Made by a program: the position numbers and the translations under genes
Part shown: positions 7,700-15,269 of the stretch, piece after piece
Layout: the number at the start of each line of letters is the position of its first letter
Numbering within the stretch: the first letter of the stretch is position 1
The notes under the pieces: model-generated
Told to the model about the DNA's origin: nothing
The model's database searches: none
What the model saw: only the letters and a program-made list of their open reading frames with translations
IMG/VR virus record: IMGVR_UViG_3300044985_000095
Span: 1-23,757 of that record
DNA: 23,757 bases
Reading direction: 5' to 3' (one strand)
DNA from: a virus

Positions 7700-8263
7700 A
7701 TGAGTTCTATAGCTTCTCCGTTCGGGTTAAAGCCAGCTTTCCATCCCTCAGGGATTATTAGACAGCAGCTGAGTACGATTATCAGTGGCTTTGCCACGAA
7801 CATTTTTCAGTTTTCTCCAGTGCGTATTGACGACGCAACAGGTGCTCTTCAGCCTGCTGCTGCCGGGGCAACTAATGTACTTGGCGTCTTCGCGGGCGTT
7901 GAGTTCACGGGTACCGATGGCAGACGACGTGTCGGCAACAATTGGGAAGCCAATCAAATAGGCACAGAAATTGTCGCCTACTACGTTGGTGACCCGTTGA
8001 TGGTGTATGAAATCCAAGGCGACGGTCCTGTTCTGCAGGCCAACGTCGGTGACATGGGTGATTACACTGCACTGGCTGGAAATGCAACAACCGGTCTGTC
8101 TAGCGTCGCGCTGGATGTGTCCTCTTTGGGGAATGCTGCTGCTACGCTCCGCGTAGTTGGAGTAAACCCTGCGCCTGATAATGTCGTTGGTGACTTGTTC
8201 ACCATCGCACAGGTTCAGATCGCTGAGCATGCATACCAGCTCAACGCAGTTCTCAAGACGTAA
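7700..8263 (+). CDS. Head decoration/cement-like structural protein
   Basis: The 187-residue product lies directly before the major capsid gene. Its opening MSSIASPFGLKPAFHPSG is characteristic of a widespread phage structural protein usually annotated as a capsid decoration or cement protein. It is rich in small residues and beta-prone segments (FQFSPVRID, ATNVLGVFAGVEF, TEIVAYYVGDPLMVYEIQ), with no membrane segment or catalytic motif. A strong GGAGG at 7687-7691 precedes the start by 8 bases. The suggested role is to bind the outer capsid surface and stabilise it against internal DNA pressure. That follows from position and resemblance and is not shown directly. Confidence 0.75.
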   Translation: MSSIASPFGLKPAFHPSGIIRQQLSTIISGFATNIFQFSPVRIDDATGALQPAAAGATNVLGVFAGVEFTGTDGRRRVGNNWEANQIGTEIVAYYVGDPLMVYEIQGDGPVLQANVGDMGDYTALAGNATTGLSSVALDVSSLGNAAATLRVVGVNPAPDNVVGDLFTIAQVQIAEHAYQLNAVLKT

Positions 8264-8290
8264 TCGGTTCAACTAACAGGAGACTAAGTT

Positions 8291-9220
8291 ATGGCTGTCC
8301 CAATGAGGTCAACCGACTTTAGGTCCATTGTTGAGCCAATTCTCAATGAGACCTTTGACGGTATCTACAACCAACGCGCCGATGAATGGAAAGGTGTCTT
8401 CAAGCAACGTACGGGTACCCCCCGTTCGTATCATGAAGAGCCGGTCCTGTTCGGTTTTAACGCTGCGCCGGAAATGCCTGACGGCACTCCGGTCACGTTC
8501 GACGCAGGCGGAGTGCTGTTCATTCAGCGTTACGTCTACAAGGTCTTCGGTCTTGCATTCGCACTGACCAAGGTCCTCGTCGAAGACGGCGATCACATCC
8601 GCATCGGAAGAATTTATTCCGAGCATCTCGCTCAGTCGATGATCGAGACGAAGGAAACACTGTGCGCGAATATTCTTAATCGCGCGTTCAACGGTGCTTT
8701 CGTCGGAGGTGATGGCGTAGCGCTCAACGTGACCAACCATCCAATTGCGCCGGGAGGCTCAGCGGGTGGTGTGTTCTCGAACCTTCTGACGACTGCTGCG
8801 GCTTTGTCGCAAACGTCACTTGAGCAACAGCTCATTCAGATTCGTAATGCCGTGGACAATAACGGCAAGCGGATTCGTTTGCAGCCGCTCAAGATCGTCA
8901 CGGGTCCGAGTCAGGTCTTCCAAGCTGAAGTCCTCTTGAAGTCTGTCCTGCGTGCAGGAACGGCTAACAATGACATCAACCCGATCCTGTCCATGGGACT
9001 GCTGTCTCAGGGTCAGGCAAACCTGTCGCGTATCACTTCGACAACTGCATGGTGGGTCCAGACGGATGCGCCACGTGGTCTGCAGATGATGATGCGTCGT
9101 GGGCTTGAAAAGTCGATGGAAGGCGACTTCGAGACCGACTCGATGCGGTACAAGTCCACCGAGCGTTACATTCCGGACTGGACTGATCCGCGCGCCGTGT
9201 TCGGTACTCCGGGACTCTGA
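8291..9220 (+). CDS. Major capsid protein
   Basis: This 309-residue protein is the likely main head subunit. It sits after scaffold and decoration genes and has a strong AGGAG (8278-8282). The sequence includes RSIVEPILNETFDGIY near the N-terminus, FIQRYVYKVFGLAFALTKVLVED, NILNRAFNGAF, and a C-terminal half with LKIVTGPSQVFQAEVLL, TAWWVQTDAPRGLQMMM and YKSTERYIPDWTDPRAVFG. These features resemble HK97-fold capsid proteins of the Mu gpT-like group, where a central alpha/beta spine is followed by a strand ending in a short tail. No prohead protease or cleavable delta domain is apparent, so assembly probably uses the separate scaffold. A strong terminator follows the gene, fitting a highly expressed capsid gene. 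Confidence 0.88.
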   Translation: MAVPMRSTDFRSIVEPILNETFDGIYNQRADEWKGVFKQRTGTPRSYHEEPVLFGFNAAPEMPDGTPVTFDAGGVLFIQRYVYKVFGLAFALTKVLVEDGDHIRIGRIYSEHLAQSMIETKETLCANILNRAFNGAFVGGDGVALNVTNHPIAPGGSAGGVFSNLLTTAAALSQTSLEQQLIQIRNAVDNNGKRIRLQPLKIVTGPSQVFQAEVLLKSVLRAGTANNDINPILSMGLLSQGQANLSRITSTTAWWVQTDAPRGLQMMMRRGLEKSMEGDFETDSMRYKSTERYIPDWTDPRAVFGTPGL

Positions 9221-9243
9221 ACGAGGGTTCTTCACAACGTCAT

Positions 9244-9280
9244 GGTGGAGCCCGGAGAATTGGGCTCCACCTTTCCTAGT
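9244..9280 (+). terminator. Rho-independent terminator after major capsid gene
   Basis: A perfect 10-bp stem, GGTGGAGCCC (9244-9253) with GGGCTCCACC (9262-9271), encloses an 8-base loop and is followed by TTTCCTAGTTTAA. The T run is short (three, then mixed), so termination may be partial. It sits 24 bases after the capsid stop and 27 bases before the next start. Confidence 0.8.
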
Positions 9281-9297
9281 TTAATCAGGAGTTAGAC

Positions 9298-10020
9298 ATG
9301 CCTTTGAATATTGAAGTAACACAATTTCCGAATGGTGTCGGTACCGCTAAAGACAACAGCGTACTGAATGCTATTCCTCTTCCCGGTCCCATCGCTGCAC
9401 TGAGTGTCGAAGACTTCGGTCAAGACACCGGCATCGCAGATTGGACTGATCTTGCCATCGGCGCTGGCGTTGGTGGCGACGTATTTCCTCTTGGCGCTAA
9501 CGGTGTCCTTCAGCAGGTTTCTGCTGGTGCAGCGACTGATGGAAATAAACTCTCCATCCAACTCGCTGGTACGGATACTTTCGGGCTCTCAGTCGGTCAA
9601 GAAGCGTGGTTCGGAATTCGCTTCAGAATTGACGATGCACTCAACACTATCCTCGTCTTCGGTTTTACTCCGTTCGACGAAACGGTAGCTCCGGTTGATG
9701 GTGTCTTCCTTCAGTCCGACGATGTCTCAGCTGCTCTCAATCTGGTTTCGATTGCTGCCGCTGGAGGTACGTCTTCTGTTGCTCTCGGTACGCTTGAAGA
9801 TGACACGTGGTACGAAGCTGCGTTCTACTGGGACGGCATCGACAAGATCTCTGGTCAGTTCTCAGGACCGGACGGTGTGATCGGTGGTGGTGGAACAGTT
9901 ATTCCGGGTGCGAATCTGACAGCAGTCGGATTGAATCCGGGATTCCTCTTCTCCGATGGTGTGGATGGTGCGGCGAAGACACTGGACGTTGACTGGGTTC
10001 TCTTCGGAGGCTCTCGCTAA
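9298..10020 (+). CDS. Putative virion protein, beta-sandwich (lectin-like) type
   Basis: The 240-residue product follows the capsid terminator and has its own AGGAG (9287-9291). After a 40-residue N-terminal part it contains a beta-rich domain (about 38-240) with VEDFGQD, NKLSIQLAG, QEAWFGIRFRIDDAL, DDTWYEAAFYWDG and KTLDVDWVLFGG. The spacing of aromatic strands resembles concanavalin-like jelly-roll domains seen in phage decoration or fibre proteins. There is no signal peptide or catalytic motif that I can see. Likely roles are head decoration or a head/tail fibre component, and the choice between them is not supported by sequence alone. Confidence 0.65.
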   Translation: MPLNIEVTQFPNGVGTAKDNSVLNAIPLPGPIAALSVEDFGQDTGIADWTDLAIGAGVGGDVFPLGANGVLQQVSAGAATDGNKLSIQLAGTDTFGLSVGQEAWFGIRFRIDDALNTILVFGFTPFDETVAPVDGVFLQSDDVSAALNLVSIAAAGGTSSVALGTLEDDTWYEAAFYWDGIDKISGQFSGPDGVIGGGGTVIPGANLTAVGLNPGFLFSDGVDGAAKTLDVDWVLFGGSR

Positions 10021-10035
10021 CAGGGAGGGCTCGTC

Positions 10036-10671
10036 ATGAGACCTATTGTTCAAACGCGGCAGCTTGCTGCCGCTGATCCGAACGGCATTGCTCTCGATCA
10101 ACAGTTGGGAGCAGCTGGAGATTTGGTTCTTACAGGTGCGGCGTTAGTTGATGCCGACGGTGTTGCTCAGCTAGGTACTCAACGACAAGTAATACTTGAG
10201 TCGGGTGGTAACATCGCGACTGTGGTCTTTACGGTCACGGGTACGGACGATCAAGGACGTCCGATCAGCGAAGACGTCACTGGCATTAACGGCAGTTCCG
10301 AAGTCACGGTGCTTAACTTTGCGACCGTGACGCAGATTGCTGCTGATGATGCGTTCGCGTCGGACGTTGAGGTTGGTACGACCGGAGTGGGAGCCTCGCA
10401 GGAGATTCCTCTCGATCAGTACATCTCGCCATTCAACGTGAGTCTGTTTGTGGACATCACCGGAACGGTGGACGTCACTGTTCAGTTCACCGGGGATGAC
10501 GTGTTCGGTGACGCGCCCGGACCTTTCAGTTGGACAGATCATCCGAGTCTTACCAACATCACAGCTGACGACGACGCGACGTTCATCTCGCCCGTCAGCG
10601 CCTGTAGATTGCTGACCAACTCTGGAGTTGGTGAAGCAGTCCTGAGGGTAGCTCAAGCCGGACTCACCTAA
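10036..10671 (+). CDS. Phage structural protein, beta-rich, unknown role
   Basis: The 211-residue product starts after a strong GGGAGG (10023-10028). It opens with RPIVQTRQLAAADPNGIALDQ and then shows repeating beta strands: ATVVFTVTGTDDQGRPISEDV, VTVLNFATVTQIAADD and VSLFVDITGTVDVTVQFTGDDVF. It ends with SPVSACRLLTNSGVGEAVLRVAQAG. This layout is typical of a virion protein common in phage structural operons, without a catalytic motif. The stop codon overlaps the start of the next small gene (TAATG). I infer a head- or fibre-associated structural role from its neighbours. Confidence 0.72.
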   Translation: MRPIVQTRQLAAADPNGIALDQQLGAAGDLVLTGAALVDADGVAQLGTQRQVILESGGNIATVVFTVTGTDDQGRPISEDVTGINGSSEVTVLNFATVTQIAADDAFASDVEVGTTGVGASQEIPLDQYISPFNVSLFVDITGTVDVTVQFTGDDVFGDAPGPFSWTDHPSLTNITADDDATFISPVSACRLLTNSGVGEAVLRVAQAGLT

Positions 10672-10853
10672 TGGGTGGGCTGACAGGAAGCGACGTGACC
10701 GCTGCGACGGTCACTGCCGCTCTTGTCACGGCTCCGAACGTGACTGGACCTCCGCCTACCCCCAGCGTGGGGGACATCCTTCTCATTGACGATGGCGGCG
10801 ATGCTTTGCTTATCGACGACGCCACCTCAGACAATCGACTCATCGAGGACTAG
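10671..10853 (+). CDS. Small phage protein with repeated LLIDD motif
   Basis: The 60-residue product begins at an ATG overlapping the previous stop (TAATG) and has little Shine-Dalgarno signal, so it depends on translational coupling. The N-terminal part is Thr/Val/Ala-rich. The C-terminus carries imperfect repeats ILLIDDGG, ALLIDDAT and RLIED, which would form a short beta repeat. Similar LLIDDG endings occur, from memory, in phage fibre or virion proteins. The gene lies 3 bases before the first large fibre gene. A GC-rich hairpin (10759-10773) lies inside it but has no T run. It may be a short fibre-associated or attachment peptide, which is inference. Confidence 0.62.
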   Translation: MGGLTGSDVTAATVTAALVTAPNVTGPPPTPSVGDILLIDDGGDALLIDDATSDNRLIED

Positions 10854-10856
10854 CCC

Positions 10857-13577
10857 ATGGCTAATTCAACCATCCCCAATCTTGTTGCCGTATCAGTTCC
10901 TGCACTTACAGATCTGTTCGGAGTTCGTCAGAGCGGTGATGCACGGGACAAAAAATTAACGGCTACGCAGCTTCAGGCTCTGATTGCCTCTGGAGATGTA
11001 GTCAAAGTCGGCACGCCTGTTGATGGACAGATCGGCGTATGGACAGGTGATGGAACGATAGAAGGTACGAATGACCTTGTCTTTAATGGTGGCGTCTTCA
11101 AAGTCGTTGCCAGTACGGAGAGTAGGTTTACTGGCGATTTAAAATTACAGACTGGCTCCGGTCAGGCACCGATGCTCAGGGACGTAGCGGCAGACGAAAC
11201 AACTCCATCACTTTGCCCTGCGGTTGCTGATTCTAATACAGGTATCGGTTGGAAGTCCGCTGACAGGCTCGCGTTTATCGCTGGCGGTAAACGTGCAATG
11301 GTACTCGCCGAAAGCAATAGTATCGGAGTCATTCCCGCGTATGACACTGGAACGGGCCTGACCGCTTTTGCAGGTGGAGGACAAGGTAGCGCGATAACGC
11401 TGGATCGTGGATACAATGTCGTAACCACTGTTGCGACTACTGCCGACTCAGCAAAACTTCCGACAGGCTTAGCTTTCTTAGTAGGCTCCGTCGTTTATCT
11501 CAAGAACAATGGCGTGAATTCCCTCGATCTGTTCCCCGGATCAGGCGATGATCTTGGAGCCGGAGTAGATACTGCTATCGCGGTTGCGGCAGGAGCGTCA
11601 GTAGCATTCATAGGAACGACTGAAGGCTCAATCTGGACCCAACTGATCTTCGCGGCTGGAGGAGGTGGAGGTGACGTAAGTAAAGTCGGCACGCCTGTCA
11701 ATGATCAAATTGGTGTGTGGACCGGCGACGGTACTATAGAAGGTGTCGCTTCCTTACGATACAACAGCTCGCTGGAACTGTTCGCGGACTCTATTGTATT
11801 AGGAGATTTGGAAAGCGTTAAGATCAGAGAAACTCTGGTGAACACGATTGCATTCCGGTTCTCTAATTTCGATAGATGGAGAATGAATAACGATTCTTTC
11901 GCTTCTTCAGTTAGTGACGGCGCTTTCCTGAAGCGGACTGGCGTATCGGGCAGTGTGCCATCGCTCGTACCTCGCTCTGGCGACGAGAACACAGGTATCG
12001 GCTCCGCTGCGAGCGACCAAATCAGTGTAGTTGCTGGTGGAATTGCAGCTATTAGCGTCGTAGAGGCAGCTAGCGTTATAACAATCTCTCTGGTGGGTAC
12101 TACGAGAGGTACTAGCGCTAATGCGTTTGGCTTAATCAATGAAAACGCAAGTGCGACGAACCCTACAATCCTCCCCAACAGGGCCGACGAAGACACTGGC
12201 ATCGGCCAGAACGCAGTTGATCAAGTCTCGATCATCGCTGGTGGACTAGAAATTGCGCGTCTTACTGAGGTAGGTGGCCTTCCGAATCTAATCGTTGACC
12301 CCAGTGACGCGAACACCGGAGACGTTACATTATCCTTCGGGGGTGGCGGAAGTGGGTTCCGTCAGTCAGGTACTGCTCTGTTCGTAAAGGTCGGAGGCGT
12401 ATCGAAATTCGCGTGGGATGCTGATCTCTTCGTATCGGCGTTGTCTGACGGCGCAGGCATGTTGAATGAATCGGCATCTGGTACGAATCCAACACTGGTT
12501 CCAGATCGCGGTGATCTTGATACGGGAATCGGATCAGTTGGTAATGATCAGCTTTCGCTCATCGCTGGTGGTGTAGAGATCGCACGAGCGACAGAAGCTG
12601 CGGTAGATCAATTCATTGTTTCACCGGGAGCGATACTCGGTAGTGCCGCTCTTCCGTCGCTCGCATTCGGTGACGGAGACAGTGGCTTCCGTGAGTCAGT
12701 CGATGACGCGATCAAAGTAACACTCGTCGGAGTGGACCGATGGACCTTCACCGCAGATCGCTTTGTCGCAGTCGCAGGAAACGGTCCTAGCCTACAGAAC
12801 GAAGCGTCCACTGCCACTAACCCGACGTTGATTCCTGCTCTTGGTGATGTATCTACGGGGATCGGTGGCGTTACTACTAGCCTCTCGCTGATCGTTGGTG
12901 GAGCTGAACGTATTCATCTCGATACTTCACTCGCGACTGCAAACACATTCACGGGGGATTGGAAAGCTGCAAATGCTACTGGTCCTGCCCTCATTGATGA
13001 GGCTGCATCGGCTACAAATCCGACACTGGTTCCGACTAAAGGTGATGAAGATACAGGAGTAGGTAGCAACGGGGCTGATACGCTTTCACTCATCGCTGGT
13101 GGCGTTGAGATGCTACGTTTAGAAGAAGGCACGACCGACCAAGTTCTCATTGGTCCAGATGGCAGTGCTGCAGACCCCGCTCTTTCATTCATAAGTGACC
13201 CCGATACGGGACTCTACTCTGTCACTCCCGGCATTATTGCGATGTCAGTTGACGGCATAGATAGATTTCGGTGGGTAGGCAATCAGTTTCGTGGAGCGAC
13301 AGGGGGCAGTCCTTCGATACAGAATGAAGTAGCATCTGCATCAAATCCAACATTGCTTCCAACTCAGTCCGATCTCGATACAGGGATAGGCTGGACAGGC
13401 ACTGATCAGTTGGCGCTCGTTGCTGGTGGTCTTGATTGTATGACCGTAAGAGAGACGGCGAGCGCTCGACAAATAGGTTTCTACACGACTGCACCGATTT
13501 CATTGCAGACCGGTGTTGCGGTGAGTGCCGCAGCGATTCACGCGGCTCTGGTCGCACTGGGACTAATTACCGCTTAA
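10857..13577 (+). CDS. Large modular fibre-like protein A
   Basis: This 906-residue protein has a short N-terminal domain (about 1-45, ending KLTATQLQALI) followed by repeat modules. Module A (VGTPV...GVWTGDGTIEG) occurs twice. Module B (AFAGGGQGSA ... DLFPGSGDDLGAGVD) occurs once. Module C (NPTLVP...DTGIG...DQLSLIAGGVE) has about seven degenerate copies, and module D (LAFGDGDSGFRES and variants) about three. The C-terminus ends AIHAALVALGLITA, an ending often seen in phage fibres. Such DTGIG/FASDPDTG repeats are known from phage tail or head fibres, where trimeric beta-rich shafts carry receptor-binding tips. GAGGA at 10845-10849 supports the start. Whether it is a head or tail fibre cannot be told. 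No endosialidase, lyase or autoprotease motif is seen. Confidence 0.82.
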   Translation: MANSTIPNLVAVSVPALTDLFGVRQSGDARDKKLTATQLQALIASGDVVKVGTPVDGQIGVWTGDGTIEGTNDLVFNGGVFKVVASTESRFTGDLKLQTGSGQAPMLRDVAADETTPSLCPAVADSNTGIGWKSADRLAFIAGGKRAMVLAESNSIGVIPAYDTGTGLTAFAGGGQGSAITLDRGYNVVTTVATTADSAKLPTGLAFLVGSVVYLKNNGVNSLDLFPGSGDDLGAGVDTAIAVAAGASVAFIGTTEGSIWTQLIFAAGGGGGDVSKVGTPVNDQIGVWTGDGTIEGVASLRYNSSLELFADSIVLGDLESVKIRETLVNTIAFRFSNFDRWRMNNDSFASSVSDGAFLKRTGVSGSVPSLVPRSGDENTGIGSAASDQISVVAGGIAAISVVEAASVITISLVGTTRGTSANAFGLINENASATNPTILPNRADEDTGIGQNAVDQVSIIAGGLEIARLTEVGGLPNLIVDPSDANTGDVTLSFGGGGSGFRQSGTALFVKVGGVSKFAWDADLFVSALSDGAGMLNESASGTNPTLVPDRGDLDTGIGSVGNDQLSLIAGGVEIARATEAAVDQFIVSPGAILGSAALPSLAFGDGDSGFRESVDDAIKVTLVGVDRWTFTADRFVAVAGNGPSLQNEASTATNPTLIPALGDVSTGIGGVTTSLSLIVGGAERIHLDTSLATANTFTGDWKAANATGPALIDEAASATNPTLVPTKGDEDTGVGSNGADTLSLIAGGVEMLRLEEGTTDQVLIGPDGSAADPALSFISDPDTGLYSVTPGIIAMSVDGIDRFRWVGNQFRGATGGSPSIQNEVASASNPTLLPTQSDLDTGIGWTGTDQLALVAGGLDCMTVRETASARQIGFYTTAPISLQTGVAVSAAAIHAALVALGLITA
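11001..11069 (+). repeat. Module A copy 1 (VGTPV-GVWTGDGTIEG) in fibre A
   Basis: First of five copies of a roughly 23-residue module shared by both large fibre genes. It follows the N-terminal domain directly, without module B in front of it. The best-kept part is TGDGT-IEG. Confidence 0.85.
11203..13450 (+). repeat. Seven degenerate module C copies (DTGIG/AGG repeats) in fibre A
   Basis: Seven imperfect copies of the pattern NPTLxPxxxDxDTGIG followed by DQLSLIAGGxE are spread through fibre A. The first is PSLCPAVADSNTGIG and the last is NPTLLPTQSDLDTGIG. Module D segments (FGDGDSGFRES, SFISDPDTGLYS) alternate with them. Copies are clearly divergent at the DNA level, so they are old duplications or exchanges. 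Confidence 0.85.
11355..11744 (+). repeat. Composite module B+A in fibre A
   Basis: A unit of about 107 residues (module B) with FAGGGQGSA, VVTTVATT, VVYLKNNGVNSLDLFP, GDDLGAGVD and WTQLIFAAGG is followed at once by a second module A (11676-11744). The same B unit occurs three times in fibre B (16222, 17455, 18424), the first two followed by module A. Confidence 0.85.
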
Positions 13578-13589
13578 CAGGAGAAAGAA

Positions 13590-14075
13590 ATGAACAAGAA
13601 CGTGGGACTGACGTACGTGAAGGATTTCTCGTTCCCTGCGGAGCAAGGTTTCTCTGGGTCAGCGGGCGTGCACAAAGTGCGCGGTTACATGCGCGGCGGG
13701 CACGTGAAGTCAAAAGCGTCACAGAAGATGCCGCCTACCGTCAAGGGCCATGGTGGCGCAGTGCACGACAAGCTTAAGAGTGAAGGCGCGAAGATGGGCT
13801 ATGCCTACGGTGGTCAGGTGAAGCAAAGCAACACCTCTGCTGAGTTCGTTGCGAAACGTGGTAAGCAGAAGACCATGGACCACGGTGTGCAGCCTGCTCG
13901 CAAGGGACGCACCCAGCAGGAAGTTGAAGCTGGTGGCACTAAGCGATTGAAACCCGGTTTCAAAAAAGGCGGAGGCGTATGTAGAGTTCGTATGCCCAAG
14001 AACGTGAAAGCGAAAGGTGGGCTCGCAAAGTACGCCGCAGGTGGCTTAGCAAAAAAAGCCGTGGCGGCTCCGTAG
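13590..14075 (+). CDS. Basic Gly/Lys-rich phage protein (zero-frame product)
   Basis: The zero-frame product has 161 residues, is strongly basic and rich in Gly, Lys and His, and has no hydrophobic core. It includes GYMRGGHVKSKASQ, KGHGGAVHDKLKSEG, YAYGGQV, KRLKPGFKKGGGV and AKGGLAKYAAGG. The start is well supported by AGGAG at 13579-13583. The gene ends a few codons after a run of seven A at 14051-14057 read as GCA AAA AAA. A -1 shift there gives a 202-residue form (see the separate entry). Small basic proteins of this type occur between fibre and neck genes in other phages. Binding to DNA or to acidic virion surfaces is plausible but not shown. Neighbours are fibre A upstream and a neck-like protein downstream. 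Confidence 0.75.
   Translation: MNKNVGLTYVKDFSFPAEQGFSGSAGVHKVRGYMRGGHVKSKASQKMPPTVKGHGGAVHDKLKSEGAKMGYAYGGQVKQSNTSAEFVAKRGKQKTMDHGVQPARKGRTQQEVEAGGTKRLKPGFKKGGGVCRVRMPKNVKAKGGLAKYAAGGLAKKAVAAP
14051..14057 (+). promoter_or_regulatory. Candidate -1 frameshift slippery site A_AAA_AAA
   Basis: Seven A residues are read in the zero frame as the end of GCA followed by AAA AAA, which is the X_XXY_YYZ arrangement needed for tandem -1 slippage on tRNA-Lys. The local sequence AGCAAAAAA resembles the well-studied E. coli dnaX site. An SD-like AGGTGG (14039-14044) ends six bases upstream, closer than in dnaX. Downstream, GCCGT (14058-14062) can pair with ACGGC (14081-14085), but with no spacer. The stimulators are therefore only suggestive. 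Confidence 0.55.
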
Positions 14076-14197
14076 AGAAGACGGCACGCAGAGTCGCTAA
14101 ACAAGTCATGGACCGGCACGTCAGATCCCCGAGACCAAAAGGTCACGGGACAAAGCCTCGTGGTGGTCGTAGCAGAGTGCGAGGAGGCGGCTACTAA
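14057..14197 (+). CDS. -1 frame extension of the basic protein (candidate frameshift product)
   Basis: After a -1 shift at 14051-14057, reading continues from AGC at 14057 for 46 codons to TAA at 14195-14197. The added sequence is basic, like the protein it extends. It includes VEKTARRVAKQVMDRH (a likely amphipathic helix), SPRPKGHG and RGGRSRVRGGGY. The stop overlaps the ATG of the next gene (TAATG), the coupling used throughout this operon, and the next gene's GGAGG lies inside the extension. The only in-frame ATG (14108) has no Shine-Dalgarno signal, so independent initiation is less likely. Alternatives are a homopolymer sequencing error (eight A would fuse the frames) or a separate 29-residue ORF. 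Without this extension, 14076-14196 would be an unexplained gap in a tightly packed operon. Confidence 0.55.
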   Translation, partial: SRGGSVEKTARRVAKQVMDRHVRSPRPKGHGTKPRGGRSRVRGGGY

Positions 14198-15267
14198 TGC
14201 CCACAACTGGAACAGTCGGTTCGACCGTCTTCACGAATCAGCAGATCATTGATCATGCTTTTCGTCGCTGCAAGATGGTCGAGCAAGAGATCACGGGCGA
14301 GCACATAACGATTGCTCTCGACCTGCTGTGGTTGTACACGCAGACATTGGTCAACAAAGGCATCAAGCTGTGGAATGTTATCCCGCTCTTGCTGCCGATC
14401 TACGAACGTCAGGCAACTGTCCCCTGTCCTGTCGGTACCGTAGACACGTACACCATCAACCTGCGTAATCTGAACCGGATCACGGGGGATGCAAGTGCTA
14501 CGGAGGGGGTCGCTGACAATGCATTCGATAGCGATCTGACCACTGCGTGCACGCAGGTAGCTGCTGCGGGCTCGATCACGATGGGACTGGACAGTGCTAC
14601 GAACGTGAATACCTTCGGCATCATGCCGAATGTCTCAGGACTTTGGGACTACGTGATCGAGGGGACGAACGATAACTTCGTGAGTACGACGACACTTCTC
14701 ACGCGGGTGGAGCAAGTTGTTGTTGCAAATGAGTGGCTTTGGGTGGACGTTCAGGGTGTGTTGGGAGGCGTCAACGATTTCGCTGCGTATCGACTGCGCG
14801 CGACGGGTACCACGGTGCTCGATGTCATCGAACTGTTCTACGGCAACAAGCCGAATGAGATTCCGATGTACAAGCTCAATCGGAATGACTATGCAAACTT
14901 GCCTGACAAAGTAAGTACCGGCAGACCGACTCAGTTCTGGTACGACAAACAACGCATTCAACCAGAGATAGAGCTTTGGCCGAGCCCCGGAGCTGAGTTT
15001 ACGTTCGATCAGATCACCGGTTTCGTGCAACGACAGTTGCAAGACGTCGGTGCGATGGTGGATGAACTGGAGGTGCCGGATCGTTGGTATCTTGCCATCG
15101 TATGTAACTTGGCATCAGAACTGGGCAGAGAAATTAAAGAGGTGGACGAGGTGATCATCCCTCGACTGGACCTCGATGCAGAAAAGTATTTGAAGGATGC
15201 ATGGACGGGAGAGACCGACGAGTCCGAAACGTACCTGCGTCCTAACATCTCCCCTTACACGAGGTAG
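14197..15267 (+). CDS. Neck/head-tail adaptor-like protein with discoidin-like insert
   Basis: The 356-residue product starts by TAATG coupling with a strong GGAGG (14183-14187). Residues 1-95 and about 216-356 belong together. They hold an N-terminal helical part (FTNQQIIDHAFRRCKM) and a C-terminal part with MYKLNRNDYANLPDK, GRPTQFWYDKQ, IELWPSP and WYLAIVCNLASELGREI. This resembles phage neck or tail-tubular/head-completion proteins. Residues about 97-215 form a separate beta-rich insert (GVADNAFDSDLTTACTQ, NTFGIMPNVSGLWDYVIEG, WVDVQ, YRLRATG). It reads like a discoidin (F5/8 type C) fold, a carbohydrate- or protein-binding module. The likely role is in the head-tail connection, with the insert exposed on the surface. 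The call rests on motif resemblance, with no computed homology. Confidence 0.7.
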   Translation: MPTTGTVGSTVFTNQQIIDHAFRRCKMVEQEITGEHITIALDLLWLYTQTLVNKGIKLWNVIPLLLPIYERQATVPCPVGTVDTYTINLRNLNRITGDASATEGVADNAFDSDLTTACTQVAAAGSITMGLDSATNVNTFGIMPNVSGLWDYVIEGTNDNFVSTTTLLTRVEQVVVANEWLWVDVQGVLGGVNDFAAYRLRATGTTVLDVIELFYGNKPNEIPMYKLNRNDYANLPDKVSTGRPTQFWYDKQRIQPEIELWPSPGAEFTFDQITGFVQRQLQDVGAMVDELEVPDRWYLAIVCNLASELGREIKEVDEVIIPRLDLDAEKYLKDAWTGETDESETYLRPNISPYTR

Positions 15268-15269
15268 TC

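Noticed and set aside
10759-10773. GC-rich hairpin CCCCCA-GCG-TGGGGG
   Set aside because: It is internal to a small gene and followed by ACATCC, not T residues. I have no evidence that it acts as a terminator.
14108-14197. An independent 29-codon gene starting at ATG 14108
   Set aside because: It has no Shine-Dalgarno sequence, and its frame is open further upstream to the slippery site, so a frameshift extension explains it better.
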